A DNA stretch of 64,000 nt from Chryseotalea sanaruensis (GTDB taxonomy: Bacteria > Bacteroidota > Bacteroidia > Cytophagales > Cyclobacteriaceae), in the NCBI RefSeq assembly GCF_003990915.1, contig NZ_BHXQ01000006.1, positions 186,001 to 250,000 of the forward strand. The letters are read 5' to 3'. Below, one piece after another: positions 26,301-34,515 of the stretch (its first letter is position 1; each line of letters begins with the position of its first letter). The position numbers and the translations under genes are program-made. The notes under the pieces are model-generated. The model did no database searches. It was not told the DNA's origin and saw only the letters and a list, made by a program, of their open reading frames with translations.

Positions 26301-28265
26301 TCATTCACTTACATAATAGGCAGTACAGAAGGTTGGGGTCAAATTGCTTTTCCGCAATACCTTGGTAATACAACTACCAACATGCTGTTGGACGAGGGGA
26401 GTAAACAGATATTTTTTGAAGAGACCGTAACGCCAGTGCTGATTAAAACCTTTGGCGATCTTAATAGCACACCTGTAAATGAAGTGTCAGTTAAAATTGA
26501 CGGAGCGGAGTATAATCTGGCCACACAAGGGCAGCCATGCAGAGATAATACGATTAATCTATTGGCTTTTAATCGCATTAGTACAGTTCCGTATGCTGCA
26601 ATTCCTTTTACTTTTCAGGATCCGCGTTCTTGTGGAAGAGAGCCACAAATTATTGTTAGCTTCTTACCCACTGAAGTATACGCAAATGGTGTGAATGATT
26701 TGATACAGGCAATAAATGATGTGGCTATTGGTGATTCAGTTGTCTTGTTTTCCATTGGTAATCCGGTCATGAGCGGTTGGAATCCTGCTGTAATAAGCAA
26801 ACTGGCTGAAGTGGGCATTAGCCCAACACAACTTACCGGTATTAATGATGGTGAACCTTTTGTGTTTTATGGGAAGAAGATGACAACAGCGGGGGAGGCT
26901 TTACTTTTTACCTCAGAACTTTTGCCCGCAGCAGAACAAGAGCTTGTGGTGAACAGATCGATTACAGGCAGAACAGCTTCGGGTTCCATGAAAACTGCTT
27001 TAGTAGGCCCTGCTAATAACTGGTATCAGTTGAAACTAAAAGCAAAAACCGCTGCTGACGATGTTGCAGCGGTTACTGTTTTCGGCATAAGCAATACAGG
27101 CGCATCAACTGTACTGTTTGAAAACCAGACTACTACAACAGATTTAAGTGCTATTGATGCCAGTACTTATCCATACCTCCGTTTAGTTTATCAAACCAAT
27201 GATCAGGTCGAGCTTACACCAGCGCAATTACAATTTTGGTTGGTTGAGTATGAATCGCTGGCAGAGGGAATATTGATTACTCAAGATGTTGTAGAAACAA
27301 AAGTTTTGGAAGAAGGACTTACCTGGACGCAAGATTTTGGCTTTGTAAATATTAGTACTAAAAACTTTTCAGACTCCCTTTTGGTAAATTATACTTCAAC
27401 AAATCAATTAACAAACCAAACAACAAGCGCTTCACTTAAAATTTTAGCTCCTGCCCCGGGTGATACCACTGACTTTGAATTAAGTATGCCAACCCTTGAA
27501 AAAGCAGGATTGAACGATGTTCAGCTAAATGTGAATCCACGGATAGTTCCTGAGTTATTTTATGATAACAATTTATTGAGCCTTAAAAATGCTTTTGATG
27601 TATCAATAGATAAGCAAAGTCCGGTGTTGCGTGTTTTGATTGATGGACGACTTATAGAGCATGGAGATTTTGTATCCGCAAATCCACGAATTGATATAAG
27701 CGTTTGGGATGAGAACGAACTCATTTTAAAAACAGATACCGTGGGTATACGTATTTTGTTACAATATCCATGTGATGAGAACTGTATACCTTCACCGATT
27801 TACTTTACACGAGCTGACGTGGTGTGGCAAGCAGCGAGTCTTGACAATCCATTTACCGCTACTTTTAATCCGGTTGATTTACCAGCAGGTAATTACATAC
27901 TAAAAGTATTTGCAGAAGACAGTCGCGGTAATATAAGTGGAGAACTTCCCTACGAAATTTCTTTTCAGGTAAGTGATGAAGACCAGACTACACTATCTGC
28001 TCCTTATCCAAATCCGAATAGCGGTGTATTAAATTTTGAGTTGATGATTAAGGGCAATGAGGTTCCTGCAGGAGCATGGCTTGAACTTATCAATACCATG
28101 GGCAAGTTAATATATGAAGGAAGTCTGTCTGCCACTGCCTGGCATGTGGGTAAAAATTATATAAGCCTGCGAATTGAAGATCAATTACCAACAGGCTTAT
28201 ACTTATACAGAATCCGTTTTGCTAATGGTGTACTAAAACAAGGACAAATAGTATTGTCGCGCTGA
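23358..28265 (+). CDS. C25 (gingipain/PorU-like) cysteine peptidase with T9SS type A C-terminal domain
   Basis: 1635 residues. A signal peptide (to about GFGQ, residue 20) precedes an N-terminal region with FKIPIAKDGIFKLTQTDL, as in PorU-type proteins. The C25 peptidase core spans about 390-770, with catalytic His631 in FFGHSS and Cys665 in NGCNAG. CARDB-like and other beta domains follow. The last ~85 residues are a type A sorting domain (PYPNPNSG...GLYLYRI...G). It is longer than the PorU sortase and no porV gene lies adjacent, so it could be a secreted C25 protease instead of the T9SS sortase itself. Its stop is 2 nt from the convergent murA stop. Confidence 0.88.
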   Translation: MHLKRIFWLLTLLPVLGFGQTGNEWINFGQTYFKIPIAKDGIFKLTQTDLAAAGVPVNQIDPRRLQIFHRGVEQAIVVQHQQSPADAIFDASEFLEFYGRKNDGTLDAFLYKPATSIPHTYYNLYNDTAYYFLTVNPVAQGKRMTNFSQVNTGSLPAETYQIQEQKQIFSNTYAVGETFNSFVNLTSFSKGEGWSGTVVRENNTSDINFTGISQGVVAGGLPTLELQLLGRGLNNHAVEIYVGANAASLRLLSTQNFFGFDTNTLSTNLAWSDIGASGTLTIRVSVTGANGVDFVSVSYAKVQWPRTYNLNSENERTFTMATNVANKSYLEIQNAPSATRVFDISDVNNPIQIGTTQTATLNGVVDNTQTARKILLTNQTTTPNSIKRVVFRSFNSVSPDYLIISHKQFQKPALGSANPLKAYADYRASVAGGDYDTLTVTIDQLCDQFTYGESTPLAVFRFLKFLETKKRPDYLFIIGKGLNVTNRYYRNPGAFTTYKDFVPSAGFPASDMLYSVGLSDPNTNEPGIATGRLSITQSGQVIQYLNKVIQQESAGFNDLWRKRILHLSGGIAEGEPETFKGYMEGFANVAEDVYLGGSVSAIAKRSLQAQELVNISNEVNDGLGLITFFGHSSTSTTDFDIGFATDPVLGYANDGKYPMVLINGCNAGAFFADGILFGEDWVNAANRGAVGFIAHSSFGLVSTLKRYSDFFYQVAYGDSTFLKKGIGDIQKEVARRYLENVFATATNVSQVQQMVLLGDPAVKLFGAEKPDYHIENASLQVESSDGKAVNSLSPAISLKLVVKNFGRADDKQLLVRVDRFLSDNTSFSYDSIFDPVLYQDTLVITIPNSIAFAGSNRLEIRIDADEKINELREDNNLLSYDLFIPLNGTKNLFPHNFGIVQSTEQEIVFQSANLLDSLRSFQVMIDTSHLFNSDWLKTFVVESKVLGRQVLTLLPNDSLTYYWRTRLLNPSADESNDWETSSFTYIIGSTEGWGQIAFPQYLGNTTTNMLLDEGSKQIFFEETVTPVLIKTFGDLNSTPVNEVSVKIDGAEYNLATQGQPCRDNTINLLAFNRISTVPYAAIPFTFQDPRSCGREPQIIVSFLPTEVYANGVNDLIQAINDVAIGDSVVLFSIGNPVMSGWNPAVISKLAEVGISPTQLTGINDGEPFVFYGKKMTTAGEALLFTSELLPAAEQELVVNRSITGRTASGSMKTALVGPANNWYQLKLKAKTAADDVAAVTVFGISNTGASTVLFENQTTTTDLSAIDASTYPYLRLVYQTNDQVELTPAQLQFWLVEYESLAEGILITQDVVETKVLEEGLTWTQDFGFVNISTKNFSDSLLVNYTSTNQLTNQTTSASLKILAPAPGDTTDFELSMPTLEKAGLNDVQLNVNPRIVPELFYDNNLLSLKNAFDVSIDKQSPVLRVLIDGRLIEHGDFVSANPRIDISVWDENELILKTDTVGIRILLQYPCDENCIPSPIYFTRADVVWQAASLDNPFTATFNPVDLPAGNYILKVFAEDSRGNISGELPYEISFQVSDEDQTTLSAPYPNPNSGVLNFELMIKGNEVPAGAWLELINTMGKLIYEGSLSATAWHVGKNYISLRIEDQLPTGLYLYRIRFANGVLKQGQIVLSR

Positions 28266-28267
28266 TT

Positions 28268-29572
28268 TTAGATACGCTCGATATCTGCACCTAAATTTTT
28301 CAAACGTTCGTCAATGTATTGATAGCCGCGATCAATCTGGTCGATGTTGGAGATTTCACTGACACCATTGGCAGAAAGCGCTGCAATAAGTAAAGCAACA
28401 CCGGCACGTATATCAGGGGATGACATTTTAATGCCACGTAATTGTTGTTTGCGTTCCAGACCAATTACCGTTGCACGATGCGGATCGCACAAAATAATTT
28501 GCGCACCCATATCAATTAACTTATCAGTGAAGAAGAGTCTGCTCTCAAACATTTTTTGATGAATAAGCACAGTGCCTTTTGCCTGAGTAGCCACTACCAG
28601 TACAATACTGATTAAGTCAGGCGTAAATCCTGGCCATGGTGCATCGGAAATGGTAAGAATAGAACCGTCAATAAATGTTTCTAATTCATATATATTTTGA
28701 GAAGGGATGTAAATATCATCGCCTCTAAACTCCATTTTAATACCAAGTCTTTTAAAAATATCAGGAATCATGCCGAGCATATCGATGCGGCAATTCTTGA
28801 TGGTGATTTCAGATTGTGTCATAGCAGCCAGACCTATGAAGCTACCGATCTCAATCATATCGGGTAGAAGTGTGTGATCTGTGCCACCTAGTTTTTCGAC
28901 ACCTTCAATAGTGAGGAGGTTAGAACCTACGCCTGATATTTTTGCACCCATGCGGTTTAGCATAAGGCAGAGTTGCTGTAAGTACGGTTCGCAGGCAGCG
29001 TTATAAATGGTGGTAGTACCTTTGGCCAAAACAGCAGCCATCAATACATTGGCAGTTCCGGTTACCGATGCTTCATCCAATAACATGTAGCATCCTTTCA
29101 GTTCAGAAGCGTCAATTTGAAAAAGATGTTCTGCAGCATCAAAATTGAATTTGGCGCCCAGCTTTTGAAAGCCGAGAAAGTGTGTGTCTAATCTTCTTCT
29201 GCCAATTTTATCGCCACCGGGTTTTGGCAAACTTGCTTTACCAAAGCGGGCGAGTATTGGGCCTAGTAACATGACAGAACCTCGAAGAGCTGCTGCCTTG
29301 CTTCTGTATTCATCAGTTTCCAGAAAATTAACATTAACTGTTGCAGCGGTAAAGCGGTATGAATCTTTGCTTAGTTTTTCAACCTTGCAACCCAGATCAC
29401 CAATGAGTTCAATTAGTTTATTTACATCCCTGATATTTGGAATATTATTGATTGTAACCGGTTGATCTGTAAGGAGCACAGCACTTACAATTTGTAATGC
29501 TTCGTTTTTGGCGCCTTGTGGAATAATTTCGCCCTTTAATTTTTTGCCTCCTTTAATTTTAAAAATACTCAT
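28268..29572 (-). CDS. murA: UDP-N-acetylglucosamine 1-carboxyvinyltransferase with active-site Asp
   Basis: 434 residues, full length. MurA catalyses the first committed step of peptidoglycan synthesis, the transfer of enolpyruvate from PEP to UDP-GlcNAc. Seen: KNEALQIV near the N-terminus, KPGGDKIGRRRLDTH at 117-131, and later TLLPDMIEIGSFIGLAAMT, PWPGFTPDL and NIDQIDRGYQYIDERL. The loop that in E. coli carries Cys115 (GGCxIGxRP) has Asp121 here. A Cys-to-Asp change at this site is known to make MurA insensitive to fosfomycin in mycobacteria, chlamydiae and Borrelia. It is preceded by a terminator that separates it from the DUF4290 gene. Confidence 0.95.
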   Translation of the reverse strand: MSIFKIKGGKKLKGEIIPQGAKNEALQIVSAVLLTDQPVTINNIPNIRDVNKLIELIGDLGCKVEKLSKDSYRFTAATVNVNFLETDEYRSKAAALRGSVMLLGPILARFGKASLPKPGGDKIGRRRLDTHFLGFQKLGAKFNFDAAEHLFQIDASELKGCYMLLDEASVTGTANVLMAAVLAKGTTTIYNAACEPYLQQLCLMLNRMGAKISGVGSNLLTIEGVEKLGGTDHTLLPDMIEIGSFIGLAAMTQSEITIKNCRIDMLGMIPDIFKRLGIKMEFRGDDIYIPSQNIYELETFIDGSILTISDAPWPGFTPDLISIVLVVATQAKGTVLIHQKMFESRLFFTDKLIDMGAQIILCDPHRATVIGLERKQQLRGIKMSSPDIRAGVALLIAALSANGVSEISNIDQIDRGYQYIDERLKNLGADIERI

Positions 29573-29596
29573 GGTAAAGTGGTGATAATGGCTGTT

Positions 29597-29630
29597 AAAA
29601 AAATAAAGGCTTCACATACATGAAACCTTT
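29597..29630 (-). terminator. Intrinsic terminator after the DUF4290 gene
   Basis: On the minus strand AAAGGTTTCA pairs with TGAAGCCTTT (9 of 10) around a 6-nt loop, followed by a T-rich run (TTTATTTTTTT). It lies between the DUF4290 stop (29658) and the murA start (29572), so murA needs its own promoter or read-through. Confidence 0.75.
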
Positions 29631-29657
29631 TTATGATTATAAAAGTGGGACAAGTGA

Positions 29658-30377
29658 TTAAATATTATTGTCTCTTCTTCTGAATTTATTCTTGTTTTTA
29701 TTGAAAGGTCTGTTGCCTGGATGACGTTTGCCACCTCCTTGATGACTTCCGCCACTAACATTACCATGATTACCATTGCCATGCGGTCTTGGCGTTTTAC
29801 GTTCGCGATAAAGTTTTTCGAACATATTATCCTCACGAATTTGTTCGATGTTGACATTTAGCGCACCGTTAGATAGCAATTGAAGATCGCGTAGAATAAC
29901 TGAATCATCCAGATTTTCTTTATTCCAATTGGCAAAGAAAGTCTTCATTAATTTACCTAAATAGATAATGGCATCCTGACGTTCTTCAGGATCTGTTTTC
30001 TTCAGCGCCTCCTGCACAAGTAACTCTATGTTTTTACCATAGTGTTTAAACTTGATGCGTGATTGCGGATATTCTACTTTATTTGGCTTGCGTTGAAGAA
30101 TTTCAGGTTTGGGGACAGGGTAGGGGTTGTTCAAGTCTAAGTTGAAATCAGCCATGATGTATAAATCATCCCACATGCGCTGCGGATCTTCGCCCTGTTC
30201 TTTAATGGTAGGGTTAAGTTGTTTGATTAACTCAATAAGTGTGGCAGCTAATTCAGTACGCTTCTCTATATCAGGAAGTGAGCGAATGTATTCTACTAAT
30301 TTCTGAACGTTACGTCCGTATTCTTTTAAAATAATGTCAGGACGCGATGTATTGTATTCTCCAATCATGTGCTTCAT
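29658..30377 (-). CDS. DUF4290 family protein
   Basis: 239 residues from the ATG at 30377; the frame extends to a TTG at 30410 inside the helicase gene, and an ATG at 30368 is also possible. A conserved helical domain (residues ~1-170) has EYGRNVQKLVEYI and a duplicated HYGKNIELLVQEAL. A basic, low-complexity His/Gly/Asn/Arg tail ends the protein (NHGNVSGG...NKNKNKFRRRD), suggesting nucleic-acid or RNA contact. The family is widespread in Bacteroidota and uncharacterised as far as I know. It starts 30 nt after the UvrD stop, so it is probably co-transcribed with it. Confidence 0.82.
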   Translation of the reverse strand: MKHMIGEYNTSRPDIILKEYGRNVQKLVEYIRSLPDIEKRTELAATLIELIKQLNPTIKEQGEDPQRMWDDLYIMADFNLDLNNPYPVPKPEILQRKPNKVEYPQSRIKFKHYGKNIELLVQEALKKTDPEERQDAIIYLGKLMKTFFANWNKENLDDSVILRDLQLLSNGALNVNIEQIREDNMFEKLYRERKTPRPHGNGNHGNVSGGSHQGGGKRHPGNRPFNKNKNKFRRRDNNI

Positions 30378-30406
30378 TTCGTAGGTCTTGTACTGACCGT
30401 TTGGGA

Positions 30407-32689
30407 TCAATTATGAATCTTCAGTTTAGCAAAGCTAAGCAATAAGGTTTTCTCTCCAAAATTATCGAACTGTATTCTGGCTTTGCGATCAGGACTGCTA
30501 GTATCTAGCTGAATGACCATTCCAAAGCCAAATTTGGGGTGTTCCACCTTCATGCCTTCCTGTAAATTGGCTGTATTGCTAGGTACAAAATCGGCAGGAG
30601 GCGTATAGGCCGCTGGAGCGGACGGCTTGGGCGCTACAGGTTTGGAGGTGATGGTTTTCTTGATACCACTAACCAATGTTTTGGCATAAGAACTATTGCC
30701 GCTGCTATGCGATGGCGTGGACTGATAACCGCCACCTACTTTATTGCTCATGCGCAAAAAGCCAGAGTCAATATCTTCTAAAAAACGGCTTGGCTCACAG
30801 TTTTTGAGTCGACCGAAACGGTAGCGGGTAATGGCATACGATAAAAACAGCCGTTTTTCTGCCCGGGTGATAGCTACGTAAAATAACCTGCGCTCTTCCT
30901 CCAACTCAGCCCGACTGCTTAACATCATTTGCGAAGGAAATAAATCTTCCTCCATACCTACGATGTACACATACTTAAACTCCAGACCCTTGGCCATGTG
31001 TATAGTCATCAGGGTTACCTTATCCGGATCTTTGTCTTTGTCTTCATCATTGCTAGTAAGCAGCGATACTTCTTGTAAGAAAGATCCTAATGACTTATCC
31101 TCACGCTCTTTATCATCAACAAATTCTTTAATGGCGTTGAGCAATTCCTGAACGTTTTCATAACGACTCAGTCCTTCTACAGTTTTATCTTCATACAATT
31201 CGCGCAACAAGCCCGAACCTTTAGCAATTTCAAAAGCACAATCGTAGGCATCTTTCCTCTCGGTTTCTAAACGGAAGCGCTTGATCATGGCCACGAAATC
31301 TTCAATGGGTGCAGCTGCCCGGCCACCCACAAAAGGGGAAGGGTTCTGTAAAATATCCCAAATAGCAGTACCATGGTCGTTAGCGGCAACGACAATTTTA
31401 TCGACAGTAGAATCGCCAATGCCTCGTTTAGGTAAGTTGATGATCCTCCGAAAGGAGGCTTCGTCTTGCTGGTTAAGTGTGTAGCGCAGGTAAGCCAGTA
31501 TGTCTTTAATCTCTTTACGTTGGTAGAAAGAAAGACCACCCACTACTTTATATTTTACATTAAGTCTTCGAAGTGATTCTTCAATAGCACGCGACTGACT
31601 GTTGGTTCTATATAAAACGGCAAAGTCACTGAACTTTAGCTGGTGCTGCATCTTCTCTTCAAAAATGGAAGAGGCGACAAGTCTACCTTCTTCATTGTCA
31701 GAAACCGCTTTAATCAATTCGATAAGATTACCCTCTTCGTTGGCAGTCCAAACGTTTTTAGGTAATTGTGCTTTATTTTTTTTGATAACAGAGTTGGCAG
31801 CCTGCACAATGTTTTGTGTAGAGCGGTAATTCTGTTCGAGCTTAATAATTTTTAAATCCGGGTAGTCACGCTCGAAATTCAGGATGTTAGAAATATCAGC
31901 ACCACGAAAGGCGTAAATACTTTGTGCATCATCACCCACCACACAAACATTCTCGCGTACCGAAGCGAGCTTTCGAATAATGTTGTACTGACACAGGTTG
32001 GTATCCTGAAACTCATCTACTAACACATAAGTAATACGGTGTTGGTATTTATTTAATACTTCTAAATGTTCACGAAAGAGCTTATCGGTGTTGAAAAGTA
32101 AATCATCAAAATCCATTGCACCGGATTTGAAGCAGCGCAGCGAATAGGTTCGGTATATCTTACCAATTTCGGGTCGCATATTGGCTGCATCATCGCCCAT
32201 TAGCTCTGGGTTGGCCAAATACTCTTGCCAGCCAATCAGTTTATTTTTGGCTGATGAAATCCGATTATAAAGCACATTTGGTTTGTAAACATTGTCGTCA
32301 AGTTGCATTTCCTTTACAATGCTTCTTAGTAAGCTTTTAGAATCGTCCGTATCGTAAATAGTGAAGTTGCTTGGATAACCAAGGTGATGTGCTTCAGCGC
32401 GCAAAACACGAGCAAAAACCGAGTGAAAGGTCCCCATCCAAAGATTGCGCGCTTCCGGGCCAATCACTTTTTCGATACGCTCACGCATTTCGCGGGCAGC
32501 TTTATTAGTAAAGGTTAAAGCCATGATGTTGAAAGGATCAACACCCTTGCTTTGTATTAAATGCGCAATGCGATAAGTAAGTACTCTTGTCTTTCCTGAA
32601 CCCGCTCCGGCTATCAGCATGCAGGGGCCTTCTGTGTTTAAAACGCCCTCACGCTGTGGTTCATTCAACGTATCTATGTAATCCATCAT
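30407..32689 (-). CDS. uvrD: UvrD/PcrA-type superfamily 1 ATP-dependent DNA helicase
   Basis: 760 residues from the ATG at 32689 (TTG at 32695 rejected). SF1A motifs in order: AGAGSGKT (Walker A), TFTNKAAREMRER, VDEFQDTN, GDDAQSIYAFRGA, QNYRST, TIHMAKGLEFKYVYIVGMEEDLFPS, and LFYVAITRAEKRL. The C-terminal end has the Tudor-like PcrA module (HPKFGFGMVIQLD...FDNFGEKTLLLSFAKL). It is a 3'-5' helicase in nucleotide excision and mismatch repair and in replication restart. The DUF4290 gene follows closely on the same strand. Confidence 0.95.
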   Translation of the reverse strand: MMDYIDTLNEPQREGVLNTEGPCMLIAGAGSGKTRVLTYRIAHLIQSKGVDPFNIMALTFTNKAAREMRERIEKVIGPEARNLWMGTFHSVFARVLRAEAHHLGYPSNFTIYDTDDSKSLLRSIVKEMQLDDNVYKPNVLYNRISSAKNKLIGWQEYLANPELMGDDAANMRPEIGKIYRTYSLRCFKSGAMDFDDLLFNTDKLFREHLEVLNKYQHRITYVLVDEFQDTNLCQYNIIRKLASVRENVCVVGDDAQSIYAFRGADISNILNFERDYPDLKIIKLEQNYRSTQNIVQAANSVIKKNKAQLPKNVWTANEEGNLIELIKAVSDNEEGRLVASSIFEEKMQHQLKFSDFAVLYRTNSQSRAIEESLRRLNVKYKVVGGLSFYQRKEIKDILAYLRYTLNQQDEASFRRIINLPKRGIGDSTVDKIVVAANDHGTAIWDILQNPSPFVGGRAAAPIEDFVAMIKRFRLETERKDAYDCAFEIAKGSGLLRELYEDKTVEGLSRYENVQELLNAIKEFVDDKEREDKSLGSFLQEVSLLTSNDEDKDKDPDKVTLMTIHMAKGLEFKYVYIVGMEEDLFPSQMMLSSRAELEEERRLFYVAITRAEKRLFLSYAITRYRFGRLKNCEPSRFLEDIDSGFLRMSNKVGGGYQSTPSHSSGNSSYAKTLVSGIKKTITSKPVAPKPSAPAAYTPPADFVPSNTANLQEGMKVEHPKFGFGMVIQLDTSSPDRKARIQFDNFGEKTLLLSFAKLKIHN

Positions 32690-32808
32690 AAGCAACGTGC
32701 AATATAGAACGAGCAGGGCAATCCATTTATAAAGTGTACACCATTCGCTTAAAATTCTTTAGAATAACGAAAAGCTGAACGCTTATTTATATTTTTGTTC
32801 ACGCCTCC

Positions 32809-33645
32809 ATGTCTGCTGTAAAAATACTCCATAATTTTAGTAAAGATGACTTCATTGTCACGGCAGTAGAGCCTTGGTTTAAAGTAAAGGTTCAAGTAAT
32901 TCAGGATTATTTTCAGGCATTTTTGGCAGAAACGACCGGAAGAGTTGATGAAATTGTGTTGGTGGATTTTTTTGCTGGCTCCGGATTCTATGCCATCGGC
33001 CATCAAAAGGAAATTGTTCCTATGCCATCGTTATTGGGTTTTAGACAAGATCCGCCTTTTAGTAAAATAATTTTGCGGGAACCTGAGCCAGAGGCGGCAA
33101 AGGCATTACGTGTAAGGGTAAATAAATATTTCCGGGGTCGTAATTCCGTTATTTTTGAAGAGGGTGTTGAGGATATGATTGATAAGCTTAGGCTTTATAT
33201 TCCACCCAGCAAGAAAAACTATAAGGTGGCAACACTTTGTTTGCTGGATCCCTTCTCCATTAATTTTCAGTTTAGTGCTATAGAAAAACTAGCCGAAATG
33301 GGCTACAGTTTTTTGGTGCCTTACACTTTAATGCTCAATTCACGGACTGATTATCGCTATTATCAAAAAGAAAAAAGGGAGGAATTAAAGTGTTTTATTG
33401 GCCCCAACGAAAGTTCAGTGATGGCTGCGAATAACAACACGGAGTTTTATAAGAAGCTGGTGAGGTCTCACCAGAATAATATGCTGGCCTTGGGATTGTC
33501 GGTTTCATTGTCGGCACATAAGCTGGATTCAAAATACATGGAAATGCCTATGTTTTATGTAGGACTATTTTCAAAACAGGTATCCGCCAAGTCAGTGGGC
33601 AGAGATGTGAAAGAAAGTATGCAGCAACAAATTGAGTTATTCTAG
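32809..33645 (+). CDS. Three-Cys-motif partner protein (TcmP)-like
   Basis: 278 residues. An early WFKVKVQVIQDYFQAFL segment is followed by EIVLVDFFAGSGFYAIG (about 48-64), a Rossmann/methyltransferase-like first strand and loop, then LCLLDPFSINFQFSAIEKL. This is the pattern I associate with TcmP-type proteins, which are usually encoded beside a three-Cys-motif gene. No such partner is visible here. An alternative is an orphan SAM-dependent methyltransferase. It is transcribed divergently from uvrD, and a 15-bp inverted repeat follows the stop. Confidence 0.55.
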   Translation: MSAVKILHNFSKDDFIVTAVEPWFKVKVQVIQDYFQAFLAETTGRVDEIVLVDFFAGSGFYAIGHQKEIVPMPSLLGFRQDPPFSKIILREPEPEAAKALRVRVNKYFRGRNSVIFEEGVEDMIDKLRLYIPPSKKNYKVATLCLLDPFSINFQFSAIEKLAEMGYSFLVPYTLMLNSRTDYRYYQKEKREELKCFIGPNESSVMAANNNTEFYKKLVRSHQNNMLALGLSVSLSAHKLDSKYMEMPMFYVGLFSKQVSAKSVGRDVKESMQQQIELF

Positions 33646-33671
33646 AACTAAACTGGAAAGCACGAATCCAA

Positions 33672-33718
33672 AGGCTTCAGACGGCTTGTTTACTTTAGCA
33701 ATCAGCCGTCTGAAGCCT
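33672..33718. repeat. 15-bp perfect inverted repeat downstream of the TcmP-like gene
   Basis: AGGCTTCAGACGGCT (33672-33686) and AGCCGTCTGAAGCCT (33704-33718) are exact complements around a 17-nt loop. The structure sits 26 nt after the stop codon. No T-run follows directly, so it is either an unusual terminator, an RNA-stabilising hairpin or part of a repeat element. Confidence 0.7.
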
Positions 33719-33783
33719 CCAAACAATTTTTGAGATTGTAGTTCAATGTCGCTTTTAAGCCTTTTATATGGCCTCACCTCCAG

Positions 33784-33812
33784 TCCTCTCCATCGGAGAG
33801 GATGACTAAGGA
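33784..33812. repeat. CCTCTCC/GGAGAGG hairpin repeat, copy 1
   Basis: TCCTCTCC (33784-33791) and GGAGAGGA (33795-33802) are perfect complements around a 3-nt loop, followed by TGACTAAGGAAGC. A related hairpin with a similar flank lies at 36857-36893. Both are noncoding, suggesting a dispersed REP-like element. Confidence 0.55.
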
Positions 33813-33856
33813 AGCTTAATTAAAGCGACATAGGATATAGTTAGAGAGATCTAACA

Positions 33857-33887
33857 ATTGCCAGCTTAGATTTTACCCTTACCTTTG
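33857..33887 (+). promoter_or_regulatory. Promoter of the DUF3109 gene, probably leaderless
   Basis: ATTG (33857-33860), a 19-bp spacer and TACCTTTG (33880-33887) match the Bacteroidota TTG / TAnnTTTG consensus with ideal spacing. The -7 box ends 5 nt before the ATG at 33893, so transcription should begin at or next to the start codon. Confidence 0.65.
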
Positions 33888-33892
33888 AGATT

Positions 33893-34459
33893 ATGATGAA
33901 AATAGGAGAGGTGCTCGTTTCGGACGACATCAAGAACAAGGAGTTTGTTTGTAACCTGGAGAAGTGCAAGGGTGCTTGTTGTGTAGAGGGTGATTATGGT
34001 GCACCTCTTGATGAAGATGAGCTTGAAATACTTAAAGATATTTATCCGCATGTAAAACCCTATTTATCTAAAGAAGGTATTGCCGTTATTGAAAAAGTGG
34101 GGACCCATGTGTTAGATGATGACGGAGATTTGTCAACACCGATTATTAAAGGAAGAGAATGTGTGTACGCCATTTATGATGAAAGGAAAGTATTGAAGTG
34201 CGGTATTGAGCAGGCTTATCTGGATGGAAAAATTACCTACAAGAAACCGATATCCTGTCACCTATATCCTATACGCCTTTCTAAGAAAAAACATTTTGAG
34301 GCGGTGAATTACCACAAGTGGAGTATTTGTTCAGATGCCTGCACATTGGGTAAAGAATTAAAAGTACCTATCTACAAATTTTTAAAAGATCCGCTCATTA
34401 GAAAGTATGGACAGGATTGGTATGAGGAGTTGGTGAAACAGATTGAGCAGCCTGCCTGA
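33893..34459 (+). CDS. DUF3109 family cysteine-rich protein
   Basis: 188 residues. Conserved cysteines occur as CNLEKCKGACC (near 21-31), ECVYA, LKCGIEQ, SCHLYPIR and CSDACTLG, plausibly binding a metal or an iron-sulfur cluster. No signal peptide is visible, so it is probably cytoplasmic. The family is uncharacterised to my knowledge; metal binding is inferred. Two adjacent ATGs (33893 and 33896) are possible starts. A hairpin terminator follows. Confidence 0.85.
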   Translation: MMKIGEVLVSDDIKNKEFVCNLEKCKGACCVEGDYGAPLDEDELEILKDIYPHVKPYLSKEGIAVIEKVGTHVLDDDGDLSTPIIKGRECVYAIYDERKVLKCGIEQAYLDGKITYKKPISCHLYPIRLSKKKHFEAVNYHKWSICSDACTLGKELKVPIYKFLKDPLIRKYGQDWYEELVKQIEQPA

Positions 34460-34468
34460 TACAAAACC

Positions 34469-34490
34469 CAGCGCCTCTAAAGAGACGCTG
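34469..34490 (+). terminator. Hairpin after the DUF3109 gene
   Basis: CAGCG and CGCTG (34469-34473 and 34486-34490) with inner CTCT/AGAG pairing form a near-perfect stem with one mismatch. It lies 10 nt past the stop codon. There is no clear T-run, and it lies between convergent genes. Confidence 0.55.
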
Positions 34491-34515
34491 AGTAGGGGAG
34501 TTGGCGGATATAATG

